Source: Pedobacter glucosidilyticus (GTDB taxonomy: Bacteria; Bacteroidota; Bacteroidia; Sphingobacteriales; Sphingobacteriaceae). Taken from it: a DNA stretch of 64,000 nt. The stretch covers positions 1,989 to 65,988 of the forward strand of contig NZ_DLHN01000026.1 in NCBI RefSeq assembly GCF_002483235.1, read 5' to 3'. The notes under the pieces were generated by a model. The model saw nothing but the letters and a program-made list of their open reading frames with translations, did not search any database and was not told the DNA's origin. Position 1 is the first letter of the stretch. Each line of letters starts with the position of its first letter. The position numbers and the translations under genes are program-made. This document shows, one piece after another, positions 43,376 through 51,770 of this stretch.

Positions 43376-44725
43376 ATGAAGAGAGTATACTTATCATCCT
43401 TGATAGTATTATATATGGCTTTGGCAGGATGTAGTAGTGGGGGGCAAGGAGAGCTCATAGGCATCAAGGGAAAACCTTACAAGCAAGAGTTGCCATTTGG
43501 CATGGTTTACATACCCGCTGGTACATTTGTGATGGGGCAAGTAGATCAAGATGTTACTATTTCTCAGTTCCCTCAAAACAAGCAAGTTACCATTTCTGCC
43601 TTTTATATGGATGAAACAGAAATTTCTAACAGCGAATATAAGCAGTTTGTAAACTGGGTTCGAGATTCTATAGCTATAAATAGGCTAGGTACCAAAGCAG
43701 AAAAGTATATGCTTAAACCTAAAGGTAAAAGTGCTAACAACACCGATAAATATATAGATTGGAAAAAAGTTGGAACCGGAAAAAAAGGTTTATGGTCTGA
43801 TAAAACGCTAGTAGAAGATCTTGAAAAAAACATGTTCTATCAAGGTAATGAGAAATTCTTCAACAAGAGAGAACTTAATGTAGAGCAGTTAAAATATAGT
43901 TATGCTTGGATAGATTACAGAAAAGCAGCAGATAGCCGTGGCGCCAGAGATCCTAATTTAAATAAAAATGGTATTTCTATAACAAGAGATAATTTTATTA
44001 TAAAAGAAGAAGTTTATATCTATCCTGATACATTGGTTTGGATTTCAGACTTTTCTTATGCGCAAAATGATCCTATGGTAAAAGGATATTTCTCTCATCC
44101 GGCTTTTCTAAATTATCCTGTTGTTGGCGTAAGCTGGAAACAAGCTAAAGCATTTTCTGTTTGGCGCTCCAGATATAATGAAGCCTATAAAGCGTCTAGA
44201 GGATTACCTTCCAGACTAGATTATGATTTACCAACCGAAGCTCAATTTGAATATGCTGCCAGAGGCGGTAGAGTGGGAACCAGCTACCCTTGGGGAGGTC
44301 CTTATATTAGAAATGCTAAAGGCTGCTTATTGGCGAACTTTAAACCGGGTAGAGGTAATTATATAGATGATGGTGGCGCAACAACTGTTGCTGTTAGGTC
44401 TTATTTTCCTAACGATTACGGACTTTATAATATGGCAGGTAATGTTGCAGAATGGACAAGCTCTATTTATAATGATGTGGCTACGGCTTATGTTAATACT
44501 TTAAATCCTTCTTTTGATAGGGCTGTAAAAGAAGGAGATCCAGATTATAATAAAAGAAGAGTAATCAAAGGTGGGTCTTGGAAAGATATTGGGTATTTCT
44601 TACAAAACTCTGCCAGAGCTTACGAATATCCTGATTCTGTAAGATCTTCTATAGGTTTTAGATGTGTAACACCTTTTACAGGTAGAGACATTGCAGACAA
44701 ACCGAACAAAAACAAACCTTACTAA
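43376..44725 (+). CDS. gldK: Gliding/type IX secretion lipoprotein GldK
   Basis: 449 residues. Lipobox LAGC (Cys19). The mature part is a sulfatase-modifying-factor (FGE/SUMF1) fold: GMVYIPAGTFVMGQ, YMDETEISNSEYKQFV, PVVGVSWKQAKAFSVWR, LPTEAQFEYAARGG, GNVAEWTSS, and the end RRVIKGGSWK and SSIGFRCV. GldK, with GldN, forms rings at the outer membrane of the type IX machine. It has the typical extra insertion around residues 100-190 (ADSRGARDPNLNKNG). First gene of gldK-L-M-N, all in the same direction with short gaps. Confidence 0.96.
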   Translation: MKRVYLSSLIVLYMALAGCSSGGQGELIGIKGKPYKQELPFGMVYIPAGTFVMGQVDQDVTISQFPQNKQVTISAFYMDETEISNSEYKQFVNWVRDSIAINRLGTKAEKYMLKPKGKSANNTDKYIDWKKVGTGKKGLWSDKTLVEDLEKNMFYQGNEKFFNKRELNVEQLKYSYAWIDYRKAADSRGARDPNLNKNGISITRDNFIIKEEVYIYPDTLVWISDFSYAQNDPMVKGYFSHPAFLNYPVVGVSWKQAKAFSVWRSRYNEAYKASRGLPSRLDYDLPTEAQFEYAARGGRVGTSYPWGGPYIRNAKGCLLANFKPGRGNYIDDGGATTVAVRSYFPNDYGLYNMAGNVAEWTSSIYNDVATAYVNTLNPSFDRAVKEGDPDYNKRRVIKGGSWKDIGYFLQNSARAYEYPDSVRSSIGFRCVTPFTGRDIADKPNKNKPY

Positions 44726-44769
44726 ATTATCAAAACACACTAAATCTAAAAATCCAAAACGTATTTAAA

Positions 44770-45579
44770 ATGGCTCAAAAGAAGAAATTCAAAATCACAC
44801 TTGATGCAATTATATCATGGGGTGCTACCGTTGTAATTATTGGTGCGATGTTTAAAATTTTGCACTTACCAGGTGGTGCTATCATTATTGGTATTGGTTT
44901 AGGTACAGAAGCCTTACTTTTCTTTATTATGGGTTTTGTTCCTCCTCATAAAGACCCAAAATGGGAGAAAGTTTATCCACAGCTATCAGAAGATTATGTT
45001 GGTGATTTACCAGATATGAATAAACCTGTTAAATTAAATGAGTTAGAAATAAAAGGTGGTGCAGCAGGCGGTGGAAGTTTCTTGCCAGACCTAAAAATAG
45101 GTGATGATGTTACAACTAAAATAAAAGAAGGTTTAGAAAACTTTAGTAATAAGGTAGCTGCTATCTCTAATGCAGCTGATGCATCTGTTACCACTAATGA
45201 ATTTGCAGGTAAGTTAAAAGAAGCTTCTGCAAAAGCTGGGAATTTAAGTTTAGCTTTTGACCAAGCTGCAAGTGGTGTTAGCGAAATTGCTCAAGCTGCC
45301 CAACCATCAAAAGAGTATCACCATCAAATTAACAATTTGGGTAAAAATATTTCTGCACTTAATGCGGTATATGAATTAGAGTTGCAAGATTCTAGTGCTC
45401 ATTTAAAATCAATGAATAAATTCTATCAGAACCTTTCACAAACCATGCAAAACTTTAATGAGTCTTTGGAGGATTCTAAGCAGTTTAAAGAAGAGGTGGG
45501 TAAGCTATCTAAAAATTTATCTAGCTTAAATGCGGTTTATGGTAATATGCTTTCTGCTATGAACCAGCCTAGAGCTTAA
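44770..45579 (+). CDS. gldL: Type IX secretion motor subunit GldL
   Basis: 269 residues. Two membrane helices near the N-terminus (ISWGATVVIIGAMFKILHLPGG, IIIGIGLGTEALLFFIMGF) and a cytoplasmic C-terminal part with helical repeats (NKVAAISNAADASV; SALNAVYELELQDSSAHLKSMNKFYQNL; LSSLNAVYGNML). GldL is the stator-like ring of the proton-driven motor and pairs with GldM. The conserved Glu in the second helix (GTEALL) is the candidate proton residue known from the family. Confidence 0.96.
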   Translation: MAQKKKFKITLDAIISWGATVVIIGAMFKILHLPGGAIIIGIGLGTEALLFFIMGFVPPHKDPKWEKVYPQLSEDYVGDLPDMNKPVKLNELEIKGGAAGGGSFLPDLKIGDDVTTKIKEGLENFSNKVAAISNAADASVTTNEFAGKLKEASAKAGNLSLAFDQAASGVSEIAQAAQPSKEYHHQINNLGKNISALNAVYELELQDSSAHLKSMNKFYQNLSQTMQNFNESLEDSKQFKEEVGKLSKNLSSLNAVYGNMLSAMNQPRA

Positions 45580-45630
45580 TACGAGTTCATCATACAATTT
45601 ATTCATCTGATCACTTAAAATAAAAACAGC

Positions 45631-47190
45631 ATGGCAGGCGGTAAAGAAACCCCGAGGCAGAAGATGATTGGTATCATGTACCTTGTATTAATGGCTATGC
45701 TAGCCATTAACGTATCTGATACCATTTTGAATGCTTTTTCTACAATAAATAATAGTTTAAAAACATCAACAGCCAACGTTAACGCAAGTTTAACACAATC
45801 TGTTTCTGCTTTTGAACAAACAAAGCTTAAGGAAAACCCTGAAAGAGCAAAACCTATCCTAGATAAAATAAAACAAGTACAAGCAGTTGCTGCCGAACTA
45901 AACACTTACATAGATGCCGTTAGAAAAGAATTAGTAGAAGCTGGCGGTGGTATTGTTCCAGAAACTGGTGAAATAAAAAATAGAGATGATTTGGATGTTT
46001 CTCCAAGAATTATGTGGGCAGAAGGCAAGAAAGATAAAGGGAAAGGATATTTACTGCAAACAAAAGTAAACGAGACGAGAGATAAATTATTAAGTCTTCT
46101 TGATCCTCGTGACAGGGCATCAGTATCTTTTTCTTTAGAGGCTAAAGATCCAGAGAAAAGAACAACTTCGGGTACTAAAGCAGATTGGGTACAATCTAAT
46201 TTTGGTGAAGGTACACCAGTTACAGCATCTGTAACGATACTTTCTAAAATAGAAGCTGATGCAAAAAACGCTGAAAATGTTATCGTAAGAAAGCTTTTGT
46301 CTAAAATGGATGAAGCTTTGGTGAATTTAGATGCTTTTGCTGCAGTTGCGGTAGCACCTACGTCTTATGTTATACAGGGGCAGCCTTACACAGCAGAAGT
46401 TTTCTTAACGGCTTATGATTCAAAACAGAATCCTGATATTGTGGTGAATGGTTCTAGGTTAACCACTAAAGATGGTAGAGGTGTTTATAGCGTAAATACC
46501 AATAGTGAAGGGGAGTTTAAATGGAAAGGTACCATAAGAGTAAAACAAACTGATGGTACAGAGAAGATTTATGAAACTCCGGAGCAAACTTACCGTGTAG
46601 CAAGACCATCAGCTGTTGTTTCTCCAGATAAAATGAATGTATTTTATATTGGTCCGGATAACCCAGTTTCAGTTTCTGCCCCGGGTATAGCTAAAGAGAA
46701 GTTAAAAGTTAGTATGACAGGTGGTAGCCTTTCGGGCGGAAATGGTAAATATGTGGCCAGAGTTAGCGGTGGTTCACAAGCAACGATTACCGTATCGGCA
46801 GAAGTTGCACCGGGTAAAACTCAGGTTTTAGGAACTACCAACTTCAGAATTAAAGAAGTACCTCCTCCAATTGCAACGTTTGCAGGTAAGGCATCTGGTA
46901 CCATCAGTGCTTCTGCTGCAAGAAGTACAGGGAAGTTAGAGGCAGAATTAAGAAATTTTGATTTCGACTTTAAATATAAAATAAGCAAGTTTACGCTTTA
47001 CGTTCAAAAGCCAAGACAAGATGCTATTATCCTACAATCAAGTGATGATAATTTCTCTGGTCAGATTAAACAAGTTATTGGAGGTTTAAACCCTGGTGAT
47101 GTTGTTTATTTCTTAAATATATCGGCAGTTGGGGAAACAGGTAAGACGGTTGCTTTAGAAACACCAGTTAGTATACAAGTTGGTAGATAA
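45631..47190 (+). CDS. gldM: Type IX secretion motor subunit GldM
   Basis: 519 residues. One N-terminal membrane helix (GIMYLVLMAMLAINVSDTIL) followed by a long periplasmic region of four domains: a helical first domain (KPILDKIKQVQAVAAEL), then Ig-like beta domains (SYVIQGQPYTAEVFLTAYD, MNVFYIGPDNPVSVSAPG, and the end FTLYVQKPRQDAI). GldM dimers reach from the GldL ring across the periplasm to GldK/GldN. The first bases overlap nothing; gldN follows 22 bases after the stop. Confidence 0.96.
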   Translation: MAGGKETPRQKMIGIMYLVLMAMLAINVSDTILNAFSTINNSLKTSTANVNASLTQSVSAFEQTKLKENPERAKPILDKIKQVQAVAAELNTYIDAVRKELVEAGGGIVPETGEIKNRDDLDVSPRIMWAEGKKDKGKGYLLQTKVNETRDKLLSLLDPRDRASVSFSLEAKDPEKRTTSGTKADWVQSNFGEGTPVTASVTILSKIEADAKNAENVIVRKLLSKMDEALVNLDAFAAVAVAPTSYVIQGQPYTAEVFLTAYDSKQNPDIVVNGSRLTTKDGRGVYSVNTNSEGEFKWKGTIRVKQTDGTEKIYETPEQTYRVARPSAVVSPDKMNVFYIGPDNPVSVSAPGIAKEKLKVSMTGGSLSGGNGKYVARVSGGSQATITVSAEVAPGKTQVLGTTNFRIKEVPPPIATFAGKASGTISASAARSTGKLEAELRNFDFDFKYKISKFTLYVQKPRQDAIILQSSDDNFSGQIKQVIGGLNPGDVVYFLNISAVGETGKTVALETPVSIQVGR

Positions 47191-47212
47191 TACTACCTTA
47201 AATAATTTTGGT

Positions 47213-48145
47213 ATGAAAAAAATAATTTTTTCTTTTTTGGTAGCTTTAGTTAGCACTTCTGTAGCCTTAGGGCAAACACCCGGTGCTGCACAAACTACTA
47301 CTCCGGCAGTTGCGCAGAAGAAAAAGAAGGCCATTGTTAGATCTATTCATGATTTTACAGATTCTGTGAAATACGATAAAAATATATCTAAAGATAGTAT
47401 TAAGTGTGCGCCAGAGATGCCAAAAGTTAAGGCAGATGATGTAACCTACAGCAAGAGAGTTTGGAGAGATATTTTCTTTGTAGAAAATGCAAACAAGTTT
47501 CTTTCGGCGGCAGAGCCTAAGAAAAATATCATTAGAATTATTTTAGATGAAGTGCGCTCTCAAAAAATGGAGGGTTACAATAATGATAAATTTGAACTTG
47601 ATGTAGATAGCGCAACCATAGACGGTACATTAAATACACTAGGTATTATCAGTGATGAGGAATTTAGCGATTACGAAAAGAATATCAAGTTTGGTTTAAG
47701 AATCATGGAAGACTGGTATTTTGACAAAAACAGATCAGAGTTTAAACCATTTATTATTGGGATAGCTGTTATTGTTCCTAATACTGTAAACTTAAATACC
47801 GGTCCTGCTTTACCTGGGGCAGGTGGTGGCGCTACTCCTGGCGGTGTTAGCAATTTAGGTGAGCTTTTAAACAATATGCAGCCTGTAGTTTGGATTAATT
47901 ACCCATCTGTAAGAGAGCGATTATGCAAATACATTGTTGCGCATCCAAATGATAAAATCAAATATAGTTTTGATGACATCTTCCAGCTAAGATTTTTCAG
48001 TAGTGTTATTACCAAAGAATCTACTCCGGAAGACATCAGAATTAAAGACCGTAAAGATTTAGCTACTGGTATTGATAAGTTATTAGAGGCAGAAAGAATA
48101 AAACGCTCTTTAACACAGTATGAGCAAGATTTGTGGGAATATTAA
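47213..48145 (+). CDS. gldN: Type IX secretion periplasmic ring protein GldN
   Basis: 310 residues from ATG 47213 (MKKIIFSFLVALVSTSVALGQ signal peptide); an in-frame TTG at 47180, inside the end of gldM, is less likely. Family features: DFTDSVKYDKNI, SKRVWRDIFFVENANKFLS, RIMEDWYFDKNRSEFKPFIIGIA, PVVWINYPSVRERLCKYI, and SFDDIFQLRFFSSVI. GldN works with GldK in the periplasmic/outer-membrane ring. A Gly-rich insert (GPALPGAGGGATPGG) in the middle is somewhat longer than in Flavobacterium, as I remember it. Confidence 0.95.
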   Translation: MKKIIFSFLVALVSTSVALGQTPGAAQTTTPAVAQKKKKAIVRSIHDFTDSVKYDKNISKDSIKCAPEMPKVKADDVTYSKRVWRDIFFVENANKFLSAAEPKKNIIRIILDEVRSQKMEGYNNDKFELDVDSATIDGTLNTLGIISDEEFSDYEKNIKFGLRIMEDWYFDKNRSEFKPFIIGIAVIVPNTVNLNTGPALPGAGGGATPGGVSNLGELLNNMQPVVWINYPSVRERLCKYIVAHPNDKIKYSFDDIFQLRFFSSVITKESTPEDIRIKDRKDLATGIDKLLEAERIKRSLTQYEQDLWEY

Positions 48146-48202
48146 TCTCTTTTAAGAATGAAGAGATCATATCAATAAATCACCATTATTTTTAGATGAA
48201 GA

Positions 48203-48250
48203 GGAGTCGAAGTATTTTTTGAGCATTTCAGGAAATATTTCGACTCTTTT
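48203..48250 (+). terminator. Terminator after gldN
   Basis: GAGTCGAA (48204-48211) pairs with TTCGACTC (48239-48246), with partial pairing inside and a T-run after. The core resembles the palindrome at 23075-23145. Confidence 0.75.
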
Positions 48251-48632
48251 TCCTTTTCTGTAATATTTTAAAATCAGGTCTTCCTAGACAAAGCATTCCA
48301 GCCTTATAGGCGGCCAATCCTAGGCAATTTTTTCTTAAAAAATTCCTCAAAAAACGAGAAACGAATTCGTGAATACTTTAAAAAAGCAATGAATTTATAC
48401 TAAGAATTAACTTGAATTATCCGTGTATACTCGTATATATCCAGATAATAGTTGTCTTAATTCTTATAATTGTTTGAGTTTTAGATTAGATAGTGAAAAT
48501 CGTATTGTAGACACAGTAGCAAATGAAAAGCTATTAAAATTGAGTATGAAGCATATTTTTAAATAAAAAGCTCTTTGAATCATTTGAAAATTTAAAATGT
48601 AATACTAAATTGTAACTTAATCGAAAAATATG
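48251..48632. other. Noncoding stretch with two imperfect palindromes
   Basis: No gene supported. CCTAG (48283-48287) and CTAGG (48320-48324) frame an imperfect hairpin with GCC-TTATA-GGC at its tip. A larger inverted repeat runs 48401-48466: TAAGAATTAA and TTAATTCTTA outside, ATTATC and GATAAT inside. No promoter or protein was identified. Confidence 0.5.
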
Positions 48633-48667
48633 CGCTATAGGATAGCGGATATTTACTAGTTAGCGGT
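48633..48667. repeat. Left boundary of cassette island (half site with GTTAGCGGT)
   Basis: Hairpin CGCTAT-AGG-ATAGCG (48633-48647) followed by GTTAGCGGT (48659-48667). The nine-mer is identical to the right end of the joint at 50348-50596. Confidence 0.7.
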
Positions 48668-48700
48668 CATTGTAAGACGACTACTCCAACAACAAACAAC

Positions 48701-49267
48701 GTGACAGAAAAACTAAAATATTATCTTAAATTAAACACAAATCTTGACGACAATCAAATCGACAAAATAGCAGCTTGCTTTAAGTTAAAGACTTTCAAAA
48801 AAAACACGATTTTACTTTCAGAAGGAGAAATTTGTAAAGAACTATATTTTGTGCATAGTGGTTGTATCCGGACATATTTCATAACCAAACAAGGACACGA
48901 AAAGACAAGGTATGTGGCTTTCAATGGTTCCATTGCGAGCTCAATTTCAAGTTTCATTTCCCAACAGCAATCTTTTGAATTTGTTGATACGCTTGAATAT
49001 TCAGAACTATATTCTATAAATTATAGAGATTTTTACCAATTAGTTTCTGACTTTCCGCAATGGGAAAAGTTTTATCGAACACTTTTAGAAATGGCTTATT
49101 TATATCAAAACAAAAGAATAAAAAACCTTGTCACACTTTCAGCAAAACAACGCTACGACAGACTAATGGCTGAAAATCCAATTTATATTCAACGCTTATC
49201 AAATAAAATACTAGCCTCCTATCTCGACATCACACAAGAAACATTGAGCAGACTTAAATCAAAATGA
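48701..49267 (+). CDS. Crp/Fnr family transcriptional regulator
   Basis: 188 residues, GTG start (MTEKLKYYLKLNTNLDD). The cyclic-nucleotide-binding fold is seen in FKKNTILLSEGEICKELYFVHSGCIRTYFIT and EFVDTLEYSELYSI; the DNA-binding end is compact (YIQRLSNKILASYLDITQETLSRLKSK), as usual in the many small Bacteroidota regulators of this type. The ligand-binding residues of true cAMP receptors are not present, so the signal is unknown. First gene of a cassette framed by GTTAGCGGT and ACCGCTAAC; it probably shares a transcript with the next two genes. Confidence 0.88.
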   Translation: MTEKLKYYLKLNTNLDDNQIDKIAACFKLKTFKKNTILLSEGEICKELYFVHSGCIRTYFITKQGHEKTRYVAFNGSIASSISSFISQQQSFEFVDTLEYSELYSINYRDFYQLVSDFPQWEKFYRTLLEMAYLYQNKRIKNLVTLSAKQRYDRLMAENPIYIQRLSNKILASYLDITQETLSRLKSK

Positions 49268-49340
49268 CCTTTTTGACCTATATCAATGCACAGGATTTTT
49301 AAATATTTTAATATTGTGCTTCACTTTAAAAACAATTAAG

Positions 49341-49766
49341 ATGCAATTTGACACAAACAACAAAGTTGTAAAATTATGTGCTCAAGGAATGGAGCTTGAA
49401 GGGCAAGGACGAAAAATGGAAGCACTTAAACTTTTTCAGCAAGCCTGGGACGAAGCATCAAATGATTTCGAAAAATTTACATCAGCACATTATGTAGCCA
49501 GACATCAAGAGAATATTCAAAATAAATTAAAATGGGACGAAACAGCTTTAAATTTAGCTTTGAAAATAAATGACGAGAATGTTAAAGACATATTACCATC
49601 ACTTTATTTAAATATTGGCAAGTGCCACGAAGACCTTAACGACTTACAAAATGCAAAAATCAATTATGATTTAGCTCTTTCATTTTGCAATCTATTGCCA
49701 GAAGATGGTTATGGAAATATGATAAAAGGTGCAATTATAAATGGACTCGACAGAATTAAATTGTGA
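49341..49766 (+). CDS. Small TPR-like protein
   Basis: 141 residues from ATG 49341; an in-frame TTG at 49314 adds nine residues and is less likely. Two or three helical repeat pairs are visible (ALKLFQQAWDEASNDFEKFTSAHYVARHQ; SLYLNIGKCHEDLNDLQNAKINYDLAL). Similar proteins in databases are often mislabelled as rRNA methyltransferases, but no SAM-binding motif exists here. Function is unknown, probably protein binding. It overlaps the next gene's possible upstream start. Confidence 0.78.
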   Translation: MQFDTNNKVVKLCAQGMELEGQGRKMEALKLFQQAWDEASNDFEKFTSAHYVARHQENIQNKLKWDETALNLALKINDENVKDILPSLYLNIGKCHEDLNDLQNAKINYDLALSFCNLLPEDGYGNMIKGAIINGLDRIKL

Positions 49767-49788
49767 AATTATAGAAAATAACGAAAAT

Positions 49789-50355
49789 ATGAGAAAAGTA
49801 ATTGCAGCAATCAATATGACACTTGACGGTGTTTGCGACCATACGGTAGGAATAGTGGACGAAAAACTTCATCAACATTATTCTGACCTAATAAATAATG
49901 GTGGGGTTATTTTATACGGACGTACAACTTTTGAACTAATGAAGTTTTGGCAAACCTTATTGCAAAATCCATCAGGAAAAAAATCAATGGACGACTTTGC
50001 AATTTCAATAGACAAAATTCAAAAACTTGTTTTCTCCAAAACTCTAAAAGACACAAGCTGGGAAAGTGCGAAAATTTCAGACAAACCGCTTAACGAAAAA
50101 CTCATTGAACTCAAACAACAAGCAGGAAAAGATATTTTAATTGGAAGTCGAAGTTTAATTATTGAATTATTGAACAGTAATCTTATTGACGAATTTCAAA
50201 TTTGTATTCATCCAATAATTGAAGGCAAAGGATTACCATTATTTGACCAAATAAAAGAACAAATTATTTTGAAACTTATAAATACAAAAATTCTTGACTC
50301 TGGTGTTACGATATTTTACTATCAACCGACAACGGATAAAACAACGAACCGCTAA
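49789..50355 (+). CDS. Dihydrofolate reductase family protein (RibD C-terminal type)
   Basis: 188 residues from ATG 49789 (MRKVIAAINMTLDGVCDH); an ATG at 49741 in the same frame overlaps the TPR gene and adds an unusual acidic leader. Features of the RibD_C/DHFR-like fold: NMTLDG, VILYGRTTFELMKFW, KLVFSKTL, and KDILIGSRSLIIELLNSNLIDEFQICIHPIIEGKGLPLF. Such proteins are NADPH-dependent reductases of unknown substrate; the catalytic residues of true DHFR cannot be confirmed. The stop codon TAA is the TAA of CGCTAAC, the border of the cassette joint. Confidence 0.88.
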   Translation: MRKVIAAINMTLDGVCDHTVGIVDEKLHQHYSDLINNGGVILYGRTTFELMKFWQTLLQNPSGKKSMDDFAISIDKIQKLVFSKTLKDTSWESAKISDKPLNEKLIELKQQAGKDILIGSRSLIIELLNSNLIDEFQICIHPIIEGKGLPLFDQIKEQIILKLINTKILDSGVTIFYYQPTTDKTTNR

Positions 50356-50596
50356 CAGCGTGTATAAGAAATAGCGGGTTAAGTGCTAGGTCAAAGGTAA
50401 ATGCTTTTAATAAAAGTCAGTACCAATTTGAAAATGAAGTGCTTTAAAACCGCTACTTCTCATACACGCAAAACGTCAAACTGTCTAAAAACCTCAAAAT
50501 TGAAATTCCATATACGGACACCTATCTTACAAAATTCTTGTATATTCAATTCTCAGCGATTAGATTTAGGTTTTTAGACGAACTGACGTTAGCGGT
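50348..50596. repeat. Structured joint between cassettes (attC-like)
   Basis: ACCGCTAAC (50348-50356) and GTTAGCGGT (50588-50596) form the outer 9-base perfect inverted repeat. Inside lie two further pairs: GCGTGTATAAGAAATAGCGG (50358-50377) with 50450-50469, 18 of 20 matched, and 50473-50494 with 50568-50589, 18 of 22 matched. The 22-mer 50473-50494 recurs exactly at 51514-51535. Confidence 0.85.
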
Positions 50597-50617
50597 AATT
50601 CTAAATACGACAATACA

Positions 50618-51454
50618 ATGGAGGAAAATCTAATCTTATGGTGGAAAGAACTAAATCACAATCAGAGAAAAAATTTGATTGCAAATTTTGACTTTTTCAC
50701 AAATAACATTGAGATAAAACCTTATAATGAGTTGTATAGTCAATATAAAATGGCATTTGGTAAAGGGATAAGAGAACGACTGGATGATTTTATCGTAGAT
50801 GAAAAAAGTTTATTGGAATTAACCCAAATCACTAACTTAATTATCAATCACAACTCATTCCTAGACTTCACCAATCTAACAGCATTTACTAATCTAGAAA
50901 ACTTATATTTTTCAAATAACACTGTTGAAAATTTAGATACTTTAAAAAATATAACCATCAAAAGACTTACACTTTCTTGTTCAAAACTTAAGAATCTAAA
51001 CGGAATTGAAAAAAATGAGAAACTCGAAAATTTAAAATTGATATATTGTTATGACTTAGACAATCTAAATATTTTGACAAAATGCCCTAAATTAAATAAA
51101 CTTGATTTATCATATTTAGGAAGTCTAACATTGTTTGACGAACTCTTCAACATTGATGATATCATTATAAATAAAAACATCATTTATCCAAACGATATAG
51201 AATATACCTTATATAAATCGAAATACGAGAATTATAGACATAAACTCTATAAATTTAATGAAGAAGAAACGCAATTTATTTTGGAAAATGCAAAAGATAA
51301 CCAGAGAAAAAACTATGCTGGTTTAATTTTATCCAAAAAGTATTCAGTTTATATAAATGAGTTTACAGAATGGACGCTTAAAAGAACTACCGCTAACAGC
51401 ACCTTGCCAAAAGCGGGGCGAACGTGGTTACAGAAACTTTTCGGCTCTGAATAA
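50618..51454 (+). CDS. Leucine-rich-repeat protein, 3' end inside a cassette joint
   Basis: 278 residues. Residues about 60-175 contain degenerate leucine-rich repeats of about 20-22 residues (LTQITNLIINHNSFLDFTNL, NLENLYFSNNTVENLDTL, IKRLTLSCSKLKNLNGI, KLENLKLIYCYDLDNLNIL). No signal peptide. Such LRR proteins bind other proteins. The last approximately 20 residues (TTANSTLPKAGRTWLQKLFGSE) are read from the repeat joint that starts at 51389, so the natural C-terminus has been replaced or extended by repeat sequence. Sits alone in its cassette. Confidence 0.75.
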   Translation: MEENLILWWKELNHNQRKNLIANFDFFTNNIEIKPYNELYSQYKMAFGKGIRERLDDFIVDEKSLLELTQITNLIINHNSFLDFTNLTAFTNLENLYFSNNTVENLDTLKNITIKRLTLSCSKLKNLNGIEKNEKLENLKLIYCYDLDNLNILTKCPKLNKLDLSYLGSLTLFDELFNIDDIIINKNIIYPNDIEYTLYKSKYENYRHKLYKFNEEETQFILENAKDNQRKNYAGLILSKKYSVYINEFTEWTLKRTTANSTLPKAGRTWLQKLFGSE

Positions 51455-51535
51455 ACATTAATCGTAGCTTGACAGATGGTGCTCCGAAAGCCCCGCCTTC
51501 GGCAAGCTGCAATACGTCAAACTGTCTAAAAACCT
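51389..51535. repeat. Right joint of the cassette island (incomplete)
   Basis: ACCGCTAAC (51389-51397), then arms 51399-51419 and 51490-51510 matched at 18 of 21 positions, then the 22-mer 51514-51535, identical to 50473-50494. The matching right half with GTTAGCGGT is missing, so the joint is truncated here and the island ends. Confidence 0.8.
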
Positions 51536-51696
51536 TCTTAGCTTTTCCACAGGAAATTAAAAAGTATAGTGCTTATGTTATGCTGCTTTTGTTGTTTTGA
51601 AGTATGAAATTCATCATAGGAATAGAATAGATAGAAACCAAACCGAGTTTTTTTGCATAGAGCAAGCCATATTGTATTTCAAAAACTCAAACTAAT

Positions 51697-51733
51697 AAAA
51701 ACCACGAGATTTATCTAAAACCTCGTGGTTTTT
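51697..51733. terminator. Strong hairpin before the Fic gene
   Basis: AAAAACCACGAG and CTCGTGGTTTTT pair over a 13-base loop. A-rich on one side and T-rich on the other, so it can work in both directions. It separates the island from the Fic gene. Confidence 0.8.
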
Positions 51734-51770
51734 ATTTATCTTTAAATTCTCAAAATATTTTGAATCTAAA

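Noticed and set aside
47180..47212. TTG start for gldN inside gldM
   Set aside because: ATG 47213 begins a proper signal peptide; the upstream extension is unlike the family.
50348..50596. Classical integron attC site
   Set aside because: The outer cores (CGCTAAC and GTTAGCG) deviate from RYYYAAC and GTTRRRY at two positions each and the site is longer than usual; the general cassette idea is kept as a finding.
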